A stretch of 64,000 nt of DNA from VYFG01 sp965221795 (GTDB lineage: Bacteria > Pseudomonadota > Gammaproteobacteria > Arenicellales > Poriferihabitantaceae). Positions 45,216 through 55,014 of this stretch are shown piece after piece; position 1 is the stretch's first letter; each line of letters starts with the position of its first letter. The stretch covers positions 2,976,001-3,040,000 of the forward strand of contig OZ244914.1 of NCBI GenBank assembly GCA_965221795.1. Direction: 5' to 3'. The translations under genes and the position numbers were made by a program. The notes beneath the pieces were generated by a model. That model was not told the origin of the DNA and ran no database searches. It worked only from the letters and a program-made list of their open reading frames with translations.

Positions 45216-47102
45216 ATGGGTCACTTCCTGCCGGTAGTAGTACTTCCGATGCGGCTGCGGCGAGCGGCGGGACGGCATATTCCCCTTCCAGGTCCTATGT
45301 GGGTGCATTGGTGGCGATGGTTAGGGATATGCACGGTCTTGCTGATGTCTCCAGTGCAGGCAATGGATTCCCTGCCCAATGAGCCGGCCTCGCCGGAGTT
45401 GCTCCAAGTTCAGACCCTGGTCCGTGCCCATGTGCTGGAATTGGCGGAAAGCCTGCTGGAACAGCAGGGCCCTCCACAGGTGCCGGATGGTGCCTGGCTG
45501 AATTGGGAGCGGCAACTATGGGCCCTGTATCGTGTCCGTGGCCAGTGGCAAGCCTTGCTTGAACGGATACAGACGATTCCTCCGGCGTTTCCGGCCTCAA
45601 TCGTGAACGAGGCGCAGCGTGAAGCGGTACGCGCTTATCTGGCACTGGGAGAAGGTCATCATGCTCGCCGGATTTTGCGTCAGCAGCTGTTTTCTATTGC
45701 GCACTCGGCATGGGAACAAGCGGATCTGCGACAGCAGATCATCCAGAGCTATCTTGTGGATGGGCGTTTTACGGATGCCATGACCGCAGTTCAGGTATTT
45801 CAGTTGGATTATCGTCCCCAGGATCGGGCATGGTTGCAACTGGCAGGTAATGCAGCGCTCCAGTCAGGCAATCCGTCGGAAGCCATCCGTTTGCTGGCAC
45901 CACTGGATGATCCATGGGCGCGGGTTCTCACCTTGCGGGCACGATTGCAGGAAGGGGAAGCCGCATTCGCGGAACTGATGCAACGAGGGGAGCAAATGCT
46001 GCAGGATGAAGCTTATCGTCCGTTACAGAAACCATTGCTCGCTGTGATGGTGGAGATTGCTGGTGCTCAGGGTGCCTTGCGGCAGAAGGTGGACTTTCTG
46101 GAACAGTACCTTCTTGCGACGGAATCTCCGGATGCGGATGTCGGGTTGGGGATCCCCCGCTTTGGCGTAGACGACCTGGTTCGAAGCTATGCGGATCTGG
46201 AGGACCACTGGCCGGAATGGGCAGAGCCGGAGTCGTCCGCCCGTCCACGATGGGAGCAGCAGAAGCTCCGGTTACAAGAAGCGGATGATCTGATAAGACG
46301 GAGTCTGTGGACCGGGTTTCTTCTCGACAATCTGGATATGAATTCCCGCCAGCAGGCCATCAGTCAATGGGTGATGGCGGCGATCTCGACAGACCGATGG
46401 CAGCTGGTGCCCTTGCTGTTTGGCCCTGGAACTCCTCTGGGGGCACTTCATCTCACCCCCCGTGTTGGTCTGGACCTGTCTTACAAGGCATTGGCAGCGG
46501 GAGATTATGGACTGGCGGCCAGGGCCAATGCGCACGTATCCTCGCCGCCGGAATCGGTCAATGTCATCGACTGGTGGCTGTATACTGCCAGGATTTCCAT
46601 CACGGCAGGGGATTATGAAGATGGGATCAAGCGGCTTCGTGAATCTATCTTGCTGCCCGCGACACTATCCCCCGAGTATATGGACAAGGCGTTGCAGGTG
46701 GTATTTATTTTACAAGAGGCCGACCAGCATGCGTCGGCCGTGGCATTGTTGGCACTGATGGAGACCCAATCCCCCGGTGGGAAATATGACCGTGAAATCC
46801 CCTTCTGGCAGGCACAGTCCCATGAAGAGATGGGGCAGTATCGTGAGGCCGCCTATCGGTACCTTCTGTCGGCGTTGCAAAAAGACAGCGGCTATGACGA
46901 ATGGGGGCGCTCGGCCCGGTTCCGGGCGGCAGATGTGTTGCGGGCCGGGCATTTCTTTGGTGATGCCAGAGCCTTGGTCAAGGATCTGCTGATGCGCACG
47001 GATGAGCCCATGAGAGTGGCCGGGCTCAACCAGAAACTGGAACAAATCTGGCGGGAAGAAGCCAGTTTAACGGGACTGGGTCATGAAGTCGGGGAACCGT
47101 GA
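45216..47102 (+). CDS. Large exported helical-repeat (TPR-like) protein
   Basis: The frame encodes up to 628 aa. The start is uncertain: ATGs at 45216, 45249 and 45297 are possible, and the last gives a compact signal peptide (WWRWLGICTVLLMSPVQA, cut before MDS). The mature protein consists of helical repeats rich in Ala and Leu, for example QREAVRAYLALGEGHHARRI, LAGNAALQSGNPSEAIRLL and QSHEEMGQYREAAYRYLLSA, typical of TPR superhelices, so a periplasmic protein-binding role is likely. I know no family name. It overlaps xerD by 20 nt, which suggests coupling. Confidence 0.82.
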   Translation: MGHFLPVVVLPMRLRRAAGRHIPLPGPMWVHWWRWLGICTVLLMSPVQAMDSLPNEPASPELLQVQTLVRAHVLELAESLLEQQGPPQVPDGAWLNWERQLWALYRVRGQWQALLERIQTIPPAFPASIVNEAQREAVRAYLALGEGHHARRILRQQLFSIAHSAWEQADLRQQIIQSYLVDGRFTDAMTAVQVFQLDYRPQDRAWLQLAGNAALQSGNPSEAIRLLAPLDDPWARVLTLRARLQEGEAAFAELMQRGEQMLQDEAYRPLQKPLLAVMVEIAGAQGALRQKVDFLEQYLLATESPDADVGLGIPRFGVDDLVRSYADLEDHWPEWAEPESSARPRWEQQKLRLQEADDLIRRSLWTGFLLDNLDMNSRQQAISQWVMAAISTDRWQLVPLLFGPGTPLGALHLTPRVGLDLSYKALAAGDYGLAARANAHVSSPPESVNVIDWWLYTARISITAGDYEDGIKRLRESILLPATLSPEYMDKALQVVFILQEADQHASAVALLALMETQSPGGKYDREIPFWQAQSHEEMGQYREAAYRYLLSALQKDSGYDEWGRSARFRAADVLRAGHFFGDARALVKDLLMRTDEPMRVAGLNQKLEQIWREEASLTGLGHEVGEP

Positions 47103-47997
47103 ACTGGACCGTGCCAGCCAAGACCTGATAGACGGTTTTCTGGATGCGGTCTGGCTTCAGGCCGGATTGAGTCAGAATACCCTGTATGCCTATCGGTCGG
47201 ATCTTGAGCAGTTTGCTCGATACCTGACTGTCCATCAGCGGACTCTTGCCGAAGTCTCATGTAACGACCTGCGTGATTTTCTGGATTGGCGTGCGGTGCA
47301 GAGCAGTCGTCGTACTGCCGTACGCAACTTGTCGGTGCTGAAACGTTTTTATCGCTACCTGCTCTCACAAGCGTTATGCGCCGAAGATCCGACTGCCGAA
47401 ATAGAGTCACCTGTATTGGGGAGATCCTTGCCGAAGTCTCTCGCGGAGAGTCAGGTTGCCCAATTGCTGGAAGCACCGGATACTCGGACCATTCTGGGTC
47501 TGCGTGATCGGGCCATGCTGGAAACGTTGTATGCTACCGGCTTGCGGGTCAGTGAGTTAATTCATCTGCGATCGTCGTTGACCGATCCGGTGGCTGGAGT
47601 GTGTCGGGTGGTCGGTAAAGGGAACAAGGAGCGCATGGTGCCTCTGGGTGAACCTGCCTGTAAATGGATTCATCGTTATCTGGAGTCGTCCCGTCCGGAA
47701 TTGATGGGTGATTTGGTCTGTGAAGCCCTGTTTGTTACCGGGCGAGGCATGGCGATGACTCGGCAGGCCTTTTGGTACCAGATTCGGCGCTATGGCAAGC
47801 AGGCTGGGATTGTAGCCGCCCTCTCTCCCCATGTGTTACGCCATGCTTTTGCTACTCATTTGTTGAACCATGGAGCTGACCTGCGCAGTTTGCAGATGAT
47901 GCTGGGCCATGCCAATCTCTCGACAACGCAAATCTATACCCATGTCGCCCGGTCACGCCTGCATGTGTTGCATGAACAACATCATCCACGAGGCTGA
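47083..47997 (+). CDS. xerD: Tyrosine recombinase XerD
   Basis: XerD (304 aa), with XerC, resolves chromosome dimers at dif near the division septum. The N-terminal SAM-like domain includes TLYAYRSDLEQFARYL. The catalytic residues are visible as R in ATGLRVSELIHL, K in GKGNKERMVPLG, H-x-x-R in SPHVLRHAFATHLL, H in LGHANLSTTQIY and the tyrosine nucleophile in TQIYTHV. The start fits the overlap with the helical-repeat gene. A XerC reading cannot be fully ruled out by eye, but the PHVLRHAFATHLLNHGADLR text favours XerD. Confidence 0.92.
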   Translation: MKSGNRELDRASQDLIDGFLDAVWLQAGLSQNTLYAYRSDLEQFARYLTVHQRTLAEVSCNDLRDFLDWRAVQSSRRTAVRNLSVLKRFYRYLLSQALCAEDPTAEIESPVLGRSLPKSLAESQVAQLLEAPDTRTILGLRDRAMLETLYATGLRVSELIHLRSSLTDPVAGVCRVVGKGNKERMVPLGEPACKWIHRYLESSRPELMGDLVCEALFVTGRGMAMTRQAFWYQIRRYGKQAGIVAALSPHVLRHAFATHLLNHGADLRSLQMMLGHANLSTTQIYTHVARSRLHVLHEQHHPRG

Positions 47998-48417
47998 ATG
48001 ATACGCGAACTTGATATTCATACCCATGGCCAGGGCCTCCATGAAATTACCGATGAGGTAATATCATTGGTCCGGGAGCATATCCCGGATCAGGGCCTTT
48101 GTACGCTGTTTCTCCGTCATACCTCAGCTTCCCTGCTGATTCAGGAAAATGCCGACCCGTCTGCCAGGCGAGATCTGGAGAACTGGATGAATCGTCTGGT
48201 GACAGAGAATGATTCCCTGTACACCCATGTTCTGGAGGGGCCCGATGATATGCCGGCCCATATCAAGTCCATGTTGACGCAAAATTGTCTTTCCATTCCG
48301 GTGTCAGCCGGCCGTCTGGTGTTGGGTACTTGGCAGGGAATCTTTCTCTGGGAACACCGAACCGGATCACATCAAAGAGCGCTCTTCTTGCATTTGCAAT
48401 CGGATCATGATTGCTGA
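47998..48417 (+). CDS. YjbQ-family protein (secondary thiamine-phosphate synthase type)
   Basis: This 139-aa protein is of the YjbQ/UPF0047 family: LCTLFLRHTSASLLIQENAD, then NDSLYTHVLEGPDDMPAHIKS and TWQGIFLWEHRTG. Some members have weak thiamine-phosphate synthase activity, but the true role is unclear. It starts on the base after the xerD stop, so it is in the same transcript. The downstream 130 nt to the convergent AlbA_2 gene holds no gene. Confidence 0.9.
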   Translation: MIRELDIHTHGQGLHEITDEVISLVREHIPDQGLCTLFLRHTSASLLIQENADPSARRDLENWMNRLVTENDSLYTHVLEGPDDMPAHIKSMLTQNCLSIPVSAGRLVLGTWQGIFLWEHRTGSHQRALFLHLQSDHDC

Positions 48418-48549
48418 ATCCCCGTCCGGGAGGCAGAGATCGGCTGCATCGGGTCTTTTCTGGTGGTTTAGGAAGTCAAATGAGACTTCGCGTCGAAAGG
48501 ATGATTGCAGGCAGAGGGCAATGTCAATTTCACCAAGCAACATTTGCCT

Positions 48550-49764
48550 TTATTCCGAGGCTCGTGAGAGCAGCCGAAGCATGAAACGTTCGTCCAGTTC
48601 GACTAAACCGGGCTCTGTGCCGTTGTGCTCCTGCATACCCTTAACGATTTTTCGGGGAACCCCCATTCCCATATGTTCCATATACCGATAGTCGCGTATC
48701 ACGCCTTTCAGTAATTGGTTTCGTGCAGCACGCGTCCCGTATCGCATTCGATCCGGTGTTATACCGTTCGGTAATCTACCCGGGGAGATAATTTCCAGTC
48801 GGTCGCTATAAACCGCCAATTCGATATCGGTGCTCGTGAGCAGGTAATCTCGGTGAATCAGGGCATTAACGATTCCCTCGCGCAGCGCATCATAGGGATA
48901 GGCCGGACGCTCTACTCTCCTCCCACCGTGCACATCCAAGGTCGCACGTGTGTTTCGTTCCACAAACTCCAAGGCTTGTTCGACCAGTCCATTTTCAACG
49001 ATATCCCCGGCCTCGTTCAGTAGTGGGGTCATGGAGCCACGAAGCGTCGTACGCTCCAGCGCGTCATAGTCCTGTTCCGTTCCGGGATATGCCACCGCAT
49101 CTATCCCCGCATAAGGCAGAAACCGATTCGGCGTCGTGCCGAACAATATCATGCCTCCCACGGTTACGCCTTCCTCACTCATGATCTCCGTGTTGGTGAG
49201 AAGCGATACCCATCCTTCTGCATCTTCATTGGCAGGTATATCCTGCTGGCGGACATCACCGAAATAGTTTCGCAAGCGCCTATGGTCAAGGTTCGCAAAC
49301 GTAGCGCCAGATACGGGTCGTAGTTCGGCACGAAAAGAATCTCCTTGCTGGAATAGCCATGCGAGTTCCTCCTGGCTGGCTTCCCGACTCCGTGTGCCAA
49401 CACGAATCAAATATCTGCTGGTATTGTGGTGCCAAAGCGCATGTATGCCGTATCCTCGGGGCACCCGGACGATGGCAATATCGTTATTATCTTGAACATT
49501 ACGAACTACTTCGAAGAACGGAATAATTGATGGTCTAATCTTGTCACGGCATACATGCATCACCCACTCTTCGAGATCGTCACGCATCAGCCCCGAGATT
49601 GTTCCGTCGTCTTCTACCCCAAGCAGTACCATTCCACCTTCAAGATTCGAGAAAGCGACCAGTTCCTTCGCGAGATCCAGGGTGTCCAAATCATCCCTCT
49701 TGAATTCCATCCCGGAATTCTCACCGTTCTCTATGATTTCGACCAATTCGGTGCGTGTTATCAT
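48550..49764 (-). CDS. AlbA_2 / Schlafen-like ATP-binding protein
   Basis: The 404-aa protein has the N-terminal AlbA_2 domain (GENSGMEFKRDDLDTLDLAK, then EGGMVLLGVEDDGTI and VPRGYGIHALW) and a C-terminal HATPase_c_4-type domain (YPYDALREGIVNALIHRDYLL, SDRLEIISPGRLPNGI). Proteins of this build are common in accessory regions and mobile elements and often lie near defence genes; some act as transcription regulators. It starts 3 nt after the truncated TrlF remnant. Convergent to yjbQ. Function beyond nucleic-acid and ATP binding is not known. Confidence 0.87.
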   Translation of the reverse strand: MITRTELVEIIENGENSGMEFKRDDLDTLDLAKELVAFSNLEGGMVLLGVEDDGTISGLMRDDLEEWVMHVCRDKIRPSIIPFFEVVRNVQDNNDIAIVRVPRGYGIHALWHHNTSRYLIRVGTRSREASQEELAWLFQQGDSFRAELRPVSGATFANLDHRRLRNYFGDVRQQDIPANEDAEGWVSLLTNTEIMSEEGVTVGGMILFGTTPNRFLPYAGIDAVAYPGTEQDYDALERTTLRGSMTPLLNEAGDIVENGLVEQALEFVERNTRATLDVHGGRRVERPAYPYDALREGIVNALIHRDYLLTSTDIELAVYSDRLEIISPGRLPNGITPDRMRYGTRAARNQLLKGVIRDYRYMEHMGMGVPRKIVKGMQEHNGTEPGLVELDERFMLRLLSRASE

Positions 49765-49767
49765 GCT

Positions 49768-50408
49768 TTAGAACCCATACTTGGAGCGACGCATCTCGAA
49801 CGCGTCCTTGCCGCCTTCGAGAATCTCTTCAACCAGTTCGCGCACAGGAATAATGTCGATAGAGGCCATATGCTCGGACGCAATCCGCACTTCATCGCCA
49901 AGAGGTTCGAGATCAAGTGCATACTGTATGCTTTCGATCATCGTCGATTTGCCTGTACCCCGTCCGCCAACCAAAACATTAAGGTTTTCATTGAAATGTA
50001 CTGTGGTTTCGCGCAGGAATCCGCCTTCCCATGTTCATTGCGAGGAACTCGGCATGGGCTTCGGCTTCTGGTCGCTGTGTAAACGAATTCGAGAGTCCGG
50101 GTCGGGAAACGCCTGTCGGAAATCGTCAACCGAGACAGCGGACATTTTGATGAGGCAGGAGGCACCGTCCCTTCTCAGATCATCCGGGCCGTTCATGTCC
50201 GAAGCGTTCAGAATCGCAAGGGGGCGGACACGCTTGTGCTGGGGGTCCTTGTTCTCAAAAATCGGTCTGATTCCACCCGGCACGTTACTGATTGGGCCCG
50301 GTATAGCGCAAGCGAGCAGGTCAGGATGGGCCCATGCATTGATCCTCAATTGCCCCAAGAGTGGATTCATCTGGCCGGTGGCCTCTGTGCGGTAATCTTG
50401 TTCTGATA
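49768..50408 (-). pseudogene. TrlF-like (PHP plus SMC-type ATPase) remnant
   Basis: Three minus-strand frames are needed. They give, in order, YRTEATGQMNPLLGQLRIN, HPDLLACAIPGPISN, VRPLAILNASDMNGPDDL, ASCLIKMSAVSVDDFRQAF (the PHP-associated end), then after frame changes TWEGGFLRETTVHFNENLN and VLVGGRGTGKSTMIESIQYA, the SMC-like Walker A. The end is cut after EMRRSKYGF, so the ATPase lacks its coiled coil and Walker B. TrlF-family proteins occur in anti-phage loci. The N-terminal PHP part is also missing. Confidence 0.65.
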
Positions 50409-50469
50409 TGCTGCGACGAACGAAGATATCGACGATACTGTAAATATATCTATTGATACTTGCCCATAC

Positions 50470-51965
50470 ATGATTGACCGTTCAGGCCTCGAAGCCTATC
50501 TCAGACAGTCGGAGGGAGAAATGCCTCCAGTGTTCAAAGGCCGAGAGGACATTCTCGCAATCCTTCGAGACCGTGGAGAATGGACACGAAAGGTCATTAA
50601 AGAATCGGGTCACACAAAACCGCGGGTTTTTTTGCAAGGTATCCCGAAGACCACGCAGATTATTCAAGGAGCCCCCGGTGCTGGCAAAAGTTCACTTCTC
50701 GCAAAATTGCAAGAGGACTGCAATGCGTTGGATATCGAACAGTCTCCACGGGTTCTGATTGTATCAAGCCAAGATGTGGCTCAGGACATATCAAAGGTCA
50801 TCAATCTTATTGGAATAGTTGGAGGGTTATCAACGAAGAAATGGCCGGTACTTCCTCATCGGATCAGCTTGGGGCGGAGTTTGGGCCAGATCATTGACAT
50901 CACAGGCGAACTGGGATGGGCAAAAGATCTAAAGCCAATGGATACACTTCTTGATCTCATTGATGTCTTTCCCCCGCGAAATGGAAGTCTCCCGTCATTA
51001 TCGCGGTGGATGAGTCTCAAAGGTTGACAGGAGATAAAGACGCGCCATATGCGCGGTTTTTACAATCGATCCATGATGCGTCATCCGGCCTGCCTCTTGT
51101 CCTTGTGCTGGCCGGATTGTCCGATACAAAAGACACAGCCATCCGCATGGGGCTGACACGGGGACTCACAATCCACAACATCCATTGCCTGAGCGAACCC
51201 GAGCGCAATGCGTTGATGACCGAATTCTGTCGGAAGTTCGAGGTGGATGCGGATGGATATGAACCGTTCCTTTATGATCTTGCCAAACCAACGGAGGGGT
51301 GGCCTCGGCATCTTCACTTTACTCTCAAGGCTCTGGTCGAGGAAGTTCTGCGGGTGAATGGCGAGCTAGGAGGTGTCAACTGGGCCTACGTTCATACCGT
51401 ATCAGCGCAAGGAAGATTGTCCTACTATCAGCATCAGCAGAGTACGGTCTTGTGCGCTTTGAAACCCCTTGTCGGAGAAGTGATGCATGATTTGAAAACA
51501 GGGGATAGTTTCAAGACCATTACCAACCGTATTCGTCGTTACGTAACATCGGACATGCTCTACGATCTCCCCGACGACATGCATGACATACGATTGTTTC
51601 CGCGACAGCTGGTTCAAGAAATGAGTCATCAAGGGGCGATTCAGGAATATGAAACAGACATGTTCTTCAGCCCGATTCCATCCTTTCGCAGTCATCTCAT
51701 TAAGGAAGGGATTATGGATTCAACAAACATGTTCCTGCCGCGAAACCCGTTCAAGCTTTATTACGGGACTATGTTAAATGAGGAGAAAGACGGCTTCGCA
51801 TCCTATGCGGAGGCGCGAACATGGGCGCTGGAGAAAATTGAGCATATGAGCGATGAGGAAGACATTTCCCTCTGGTATGGAGAGATCCATCTTGAGACCT
51901 TGCGGCTCAGGACACCACCGCTGCTGAAAACGGGTGATGGGGATGATATGTCTCTCGGCCCGTGA
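50470..51965 (+). pseudogene. AAA-family ATPase (ORC/Cdc6-like), one frameshift
   Basis: The first frame gives MIDRSGLEAYLRQSEGEMPP and Walker A IIQGAPGAGKSSLL (residues about 64-77), and ends in the wrong frame near 50990. The second frame continues with Walker B KSPVIIAVDESQRL, sensor-like LVLVLAGLSDTKD and a winged-helix-like C-terminus ending near 51965. One missing base at about 50985-50995 (GGAAGTCTCCCG) explains the break. Everything else looks intact, so this is either very recent damage or a sequencing error. If one gene, about 498 aa. It lies between the TrlF remnant and a DUF1703-type gene. Confidence 0.75.
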
Positions 51966-52580
51966 ACGGGAAAAGTTATTGGTTTTCGTAAAGAAAAGGG
52001 CGTGAAGATCATGAAAGTGGACCTCAGCGCAACGCTCAATCAATTGATGACTGATGCGGAGAAGCGCGATAAAGAGGCCGCGGCGTGAGAAGGAGACCCA
52101 GTGCTGGATTGTCGGTTTTGGCATTACCCAGTTATCCTCACCATCACCGTGCCCGGTACCGGCTTTGTATTCCTCGGTATCCTGATTGGCCTGCGGGATT
52201 AAGTGTAGCGACCCGCAATCATCCTGGCTTCAAACTACATTCATTCTTCCTTGCCATGTACAGGGCCGATTCATGCGCCCCCCAGGGGATGGCCGGGGGG
52301 AACTTCAAGCCAGCAGGGCCGGAAGGTCATCGCAGGATTTCGGGTTCCGCTCGATGTCCTCGATCCGGACCTCGCCAGATTTCCCCCGGAATACGGGCAG
52401 AATCACTCGGAATCCGCCATTTTTCGAAAATTAACACTCACTCGCTCATTTTGTTATGGGGGATTGAATAGATATTTTTGAGTGGGCATTAGGAATGGCT
52501 CTAACTGGGTGTATCTATTCCCAATTCGATTTACGGATCACGGTTGTAAGTTGAATTTAGAGGTGATCCATTCATAATTC
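51966..52580. other. Gap of 615 nt without a convincing gene
   Basis: The AAA frame continues after its stop as TGKVIGFRKEKGVKIMKVD to a second stop near 52088, perhaps a piece of the original end. A 34-codon stretch from about 52100 (LDCRFWHYPVILTITVPG) looks like the end of a membrane protein, but there is no start or context. From 52200 to 52580 I see no gene; the last 150 nt are AT-rich. Confidence 0.4.
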
Positions 52581-54164
52581 TCAGAATTTCTCCACCCGAA
52601 TATCCAATAGGTCTCGCTCTTTCTTGCCAAACACCATTCCAATCAAGTAAATGGGTTCTTTGCGGCTTCGATACTTCTTTGCATAGCCTTTTTCTCGAAT
52701 CTGTGCGATCGCATTATCAAGACCTGGTTCGGTTCCGGCTTCATTTTCAACCATCTTGAGTTCCAGGACGAATACCTGTCTCTCATGCCACAGGACCAAG
52801 TCCGAGCGGCCATGTTTGGTCATTTCCTCTGCCTTCAGATCGACCTCCGTGGTACGAAAACACAGATACAGCAAACTCGTATACCAAGATTCATAATCCC
52901 CCAGTTTTGCCTGGTCATACCATGTCTGAGGAAATTCCGAAAGCAAGTGCTGAATCTTTTCCTTGAATAACTTAAAGTTATTCATTCCAAGTGCTTCAAT
53001 CAGATCCTCTCCAGTGGCTACTACCTCCTTACCAAGTTTGGTCAAGTGTTCGGCTAGCCCAGCATTGAAACTACTCTGTACTTCATGATTTGGATAATCC
53101 AGATGGTAAAAAATACGGGAGCCTTTTTGTTCCTGTGTTTGGATGGTTAAATATCCCGATTGGAACAGCAACGCCTCATGACTGAAATCACCGAGTTCGA
53201 AATTCGTAACAAAGTCTGCATCGACTACCCGGTTTTCCAGTTGCATGGGACTGACTTTTCTCTCCTGTAACAACCGATACAGATAACTCGGAACCCCTGA
53301 CTTAAACCAGTGTGCCCGAAATTCCCGTTTCTTGAATAAATGAAGAATGTCGTGAGGATTGTAGAGTTTCTCCTCACCAAGCCAGTTATAACCGTTATAC
53401 CAAGTTCGGATCTTATCCCGGTCGAGACCTTCCAGTTCCGGGGCAAATACCGTATCCAAATCTAGGTCCGTATAGCCGCAGATCGATGCCAAGGGTGGAT
53501 ACAGACTAATATCATCAAGATTATTCAGACCCGAAGAAAAACTGGTTTTCGAAAACATCGTGATACCGGTCACAAATACAAACCGGATATGTTTCTGGGC
53601 ATCCTTAAGGATGCTGTAGATATCACGCAAATCGTCCCTGTTTTCACGAGCCCTGTCGAGATCTTCCAGTACGTTCAGAACCGGCCGGTCATACTCATCA
53701 ATCAAGACCACGACCTGTTTTCCTGTTGCACGATGTGCTCGCCGCAAAATGTTTTGCAATCGATCAGAAGGAGATGTTACAGCAGGCAACGATTCAAGAT
53801 GTAAATCCTCCTCAATATTGCATAACTGGTTAAGAACATGATTCTTTAAATCTTCAGGCGTGCTGACACTCCCACCGAAACTCAAGCGAACGACCGGATA
53901 CTCAACCGACCAGTCCCAATGCGAGTGAATATCCAAACCTTGGAAAAGAGCTTCATTCCCTTCAAACAGTTCCTGCATGGTATCGACAAGCAGGCTTTTT
54001 CCAAAGCGACGGGGGCGAGCGAGAAAGTAGTACCTTCCCTCATCAATCATTTGCCGAATCAGAGGGGTTTTGTCAACATAGTAACAACCATCTTCACGAA
54101 GATCCTTAAATGATTGATAACCGATCGGTAACTTACGGCGTTGTAACTGATTTTCTGCACTCAT
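52581..54164 (-). CDS. AAA-ATPase-like protein with C-terminal PD-(D/E)XK nuclease-type domain (DUF1703 group)
   Basis: The 527-aa protein has the characteristic start LPIGYQSFKDLREDGCYYVDKTP, then a Walker A-like ARPRRFGKSLLV (about 49-60), Walker B VVVLIDEYDRPV and RFVFVTGITMFSKTSFSSGLN (sensor region). The C-terminal PDDEXK_9-like domain shows GRSDLVLW and VFVLELKM (the D...ExK pattern). These proteins are found as many diverged copies in bacteria, often in symbionts and anaerobes. Role unknown; a nuclease function is a family prediction. It is complete. Its lower GC content than the housekeeping genes suggests transfer. Confidence 0.88.
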   Translation of the reverse strand: MSAENQLQRRKLPIGYQSFKDLREDGCYYVDKTPLIRQMIDEGRYYFLARPRRFGKSLLVDTMQELFEGNEALFQGLDIHSHWDWSVEYPVVRLSFGGSVSTPEDLKNHVLNQLCNIEEDLHLESLPAVTSPSDRLQNILRRAHRATGKQVVVLIDEYDRPVLNVLEDLDRARENRDDLRDIYSILKDAQKHIRFVFVTGITMFSKTSFSSGLNNLDDISLYPPLASICGYTDLDLDTVFAPELEGLDRDKIRTWYNGYNWLGEEKLYNPHDILHLFKKREFRAHWFKSGVPSYLYRLLQERKVSPMQLENRVVDADFVTNFELGDFSHEALLFQSGYLTIQTQEQKGSRIFYHLDYPNHEVQSSFNAGLAEHLTKLGKEVVATGEDLIEALGMNNFKLFKEKIQHLLSEFPQTWYDQAKLGDYESWYTSLLYLCFRTTEVDLKAEEMTKHGRSDLVLWHERQVFVLELKMVENEAGTEPGLDNAIAQIREKGYAKKYRSRKEPIYLIGMVFGKKERDLLDIRVEKF

Positions 54165-54233
54165 AATGCAATTATCTTAACATGACTGGTATCTAGTCGT
54201 TGCGCCAGGCAAAGTCCTGAAGTGGAGGGAGCG

Positions 54234-54383
54234 ATGACATCGCAGAAACCATTGATCGCAGTCCAGCAGGTTCGACTCCTACCCGGCAAAGGTGCAGCCC
54301 ACCAGCCGGGAGCGAGAGTTGCGCGGGGTACGGCAACGCCTCTCGTGAAGCGTACCCAGCGGGCGGCGAAGCGGCGTGATTGA
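54234..54383 (+). CDS. Possible 49-aa arginine-rich small protein (or part of a structured RNA)
   Basis: An ATG with a strong ribosome site (GTGGAGGGAGCG) opens a 49-codon frame: MTSQKPLIAVQQVRLLPGKG, then an Arg/Lys-rich C-terminus (VKRTQRAAKRRD). The segment is much more GC-rich than its surroundings. I do not recognise the peptide. Because the same bases form a good pseudoknot (54313-54357), the region might instead be a piece of a mobile structured RNA such as an intron remnant. Confidence 0.3.
   Translation: MTSQKPLIAVQQVRLLPGKGAAHQPGARVARGTATPLVKRTQRAAKRRD
54313..54357. other. Potential H-type pseudoknot
   Basis: CGAGAGTTGC (54313-54322) pairs with GCAA (54333-54336) and CTCTCG (54340-54345) around a 3-base bulge. 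The 10-base loop contains GGGTACG (54326-54332), which pairs perfectly with CGTACCC (54351-54357) just downstream. Both stems can form at the same time as an H-type pseudoknot. The RNA strand and role are unknown. Confidence 0.35.
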
Positions 54384-55014
54384 GCCCCGATATGACCCCA
54401 CGACGGTGCCTTCCGTACCGAGTCGCTGGGGGCCGCACCGGCCGTGCCGCCATGGTGAGGCATGGCCGTATCGTCCGGGGTTGTTGGAGCGGCGCAAAGC
54501 CATGGGATGGACTGCCGGGAATCCAAAAACCCTCAACCCCCCGGCCATCTCGTCTATCCTACGGAACGAATACCCAAGATTCCAGTGATGCAGTCCCGAA
54601 TTGAAAAAACAACCTCGACAAAATCCGTGCGTTCAGAAGTTTTACTGTCGAATTCAGGGGCCTTGGTCCGCCTCCCAATCGTGCAGTCGCCACCCCTCCG
54701 GCAATTCCGTTACGCACCGTGGTTGTGATTTCCTCGACCTGCAGTTCATCGAGTCCGATATCACGCAGCGGACGGACGGCTGCCATTTTGTCAAAGGGGG
54801 CATTCATCATGCCTATTCGGGATTCGTATCTATTGACCAATGATAGGGGTTATATCAGGAATACATTGAGCGAGTTTCGGCGAAGGGTCATCGACCTTGA
54901 TCATTGATGACGATCTGGTTCTTTCTGGATGGAATCGATTCTGCCAAGATTCGTGACCGTTGTTAGGCAAATCGGTACAATGCGACGTTCACACCATCTC
55001 CAAAAGGCATTCGC
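54384..55014. other. Gap of 630 nt before relA without a convincing gene
   Basis: The first 150 nt remain GC-rich; the rest has chromosome-like composition. A minus-strand frame near 54560-54840 (APFDKMAAVRPLRDIGLDEL) looks partly protein-like but lacks homology and a ribosome site. The relA promoter should lie in the last 100 nt; no clear -35/-10 pair is visible. Confidence 0.35.

Noticed and set aside
52100..52201. A 34-codon piece resembling the end of a membrane protein
   Set aside because: Too short, no start or neighbours to support it; mentioned only in the gap description.
54255..54295. A tRNA T-arm-like stretch (AGGTTCGACTCC)
   Set aside because: No acceptor, D-arm or anticodon arm can be formed around it, and the T-stem has a mismatch; most likely chance or part of the small ORF.
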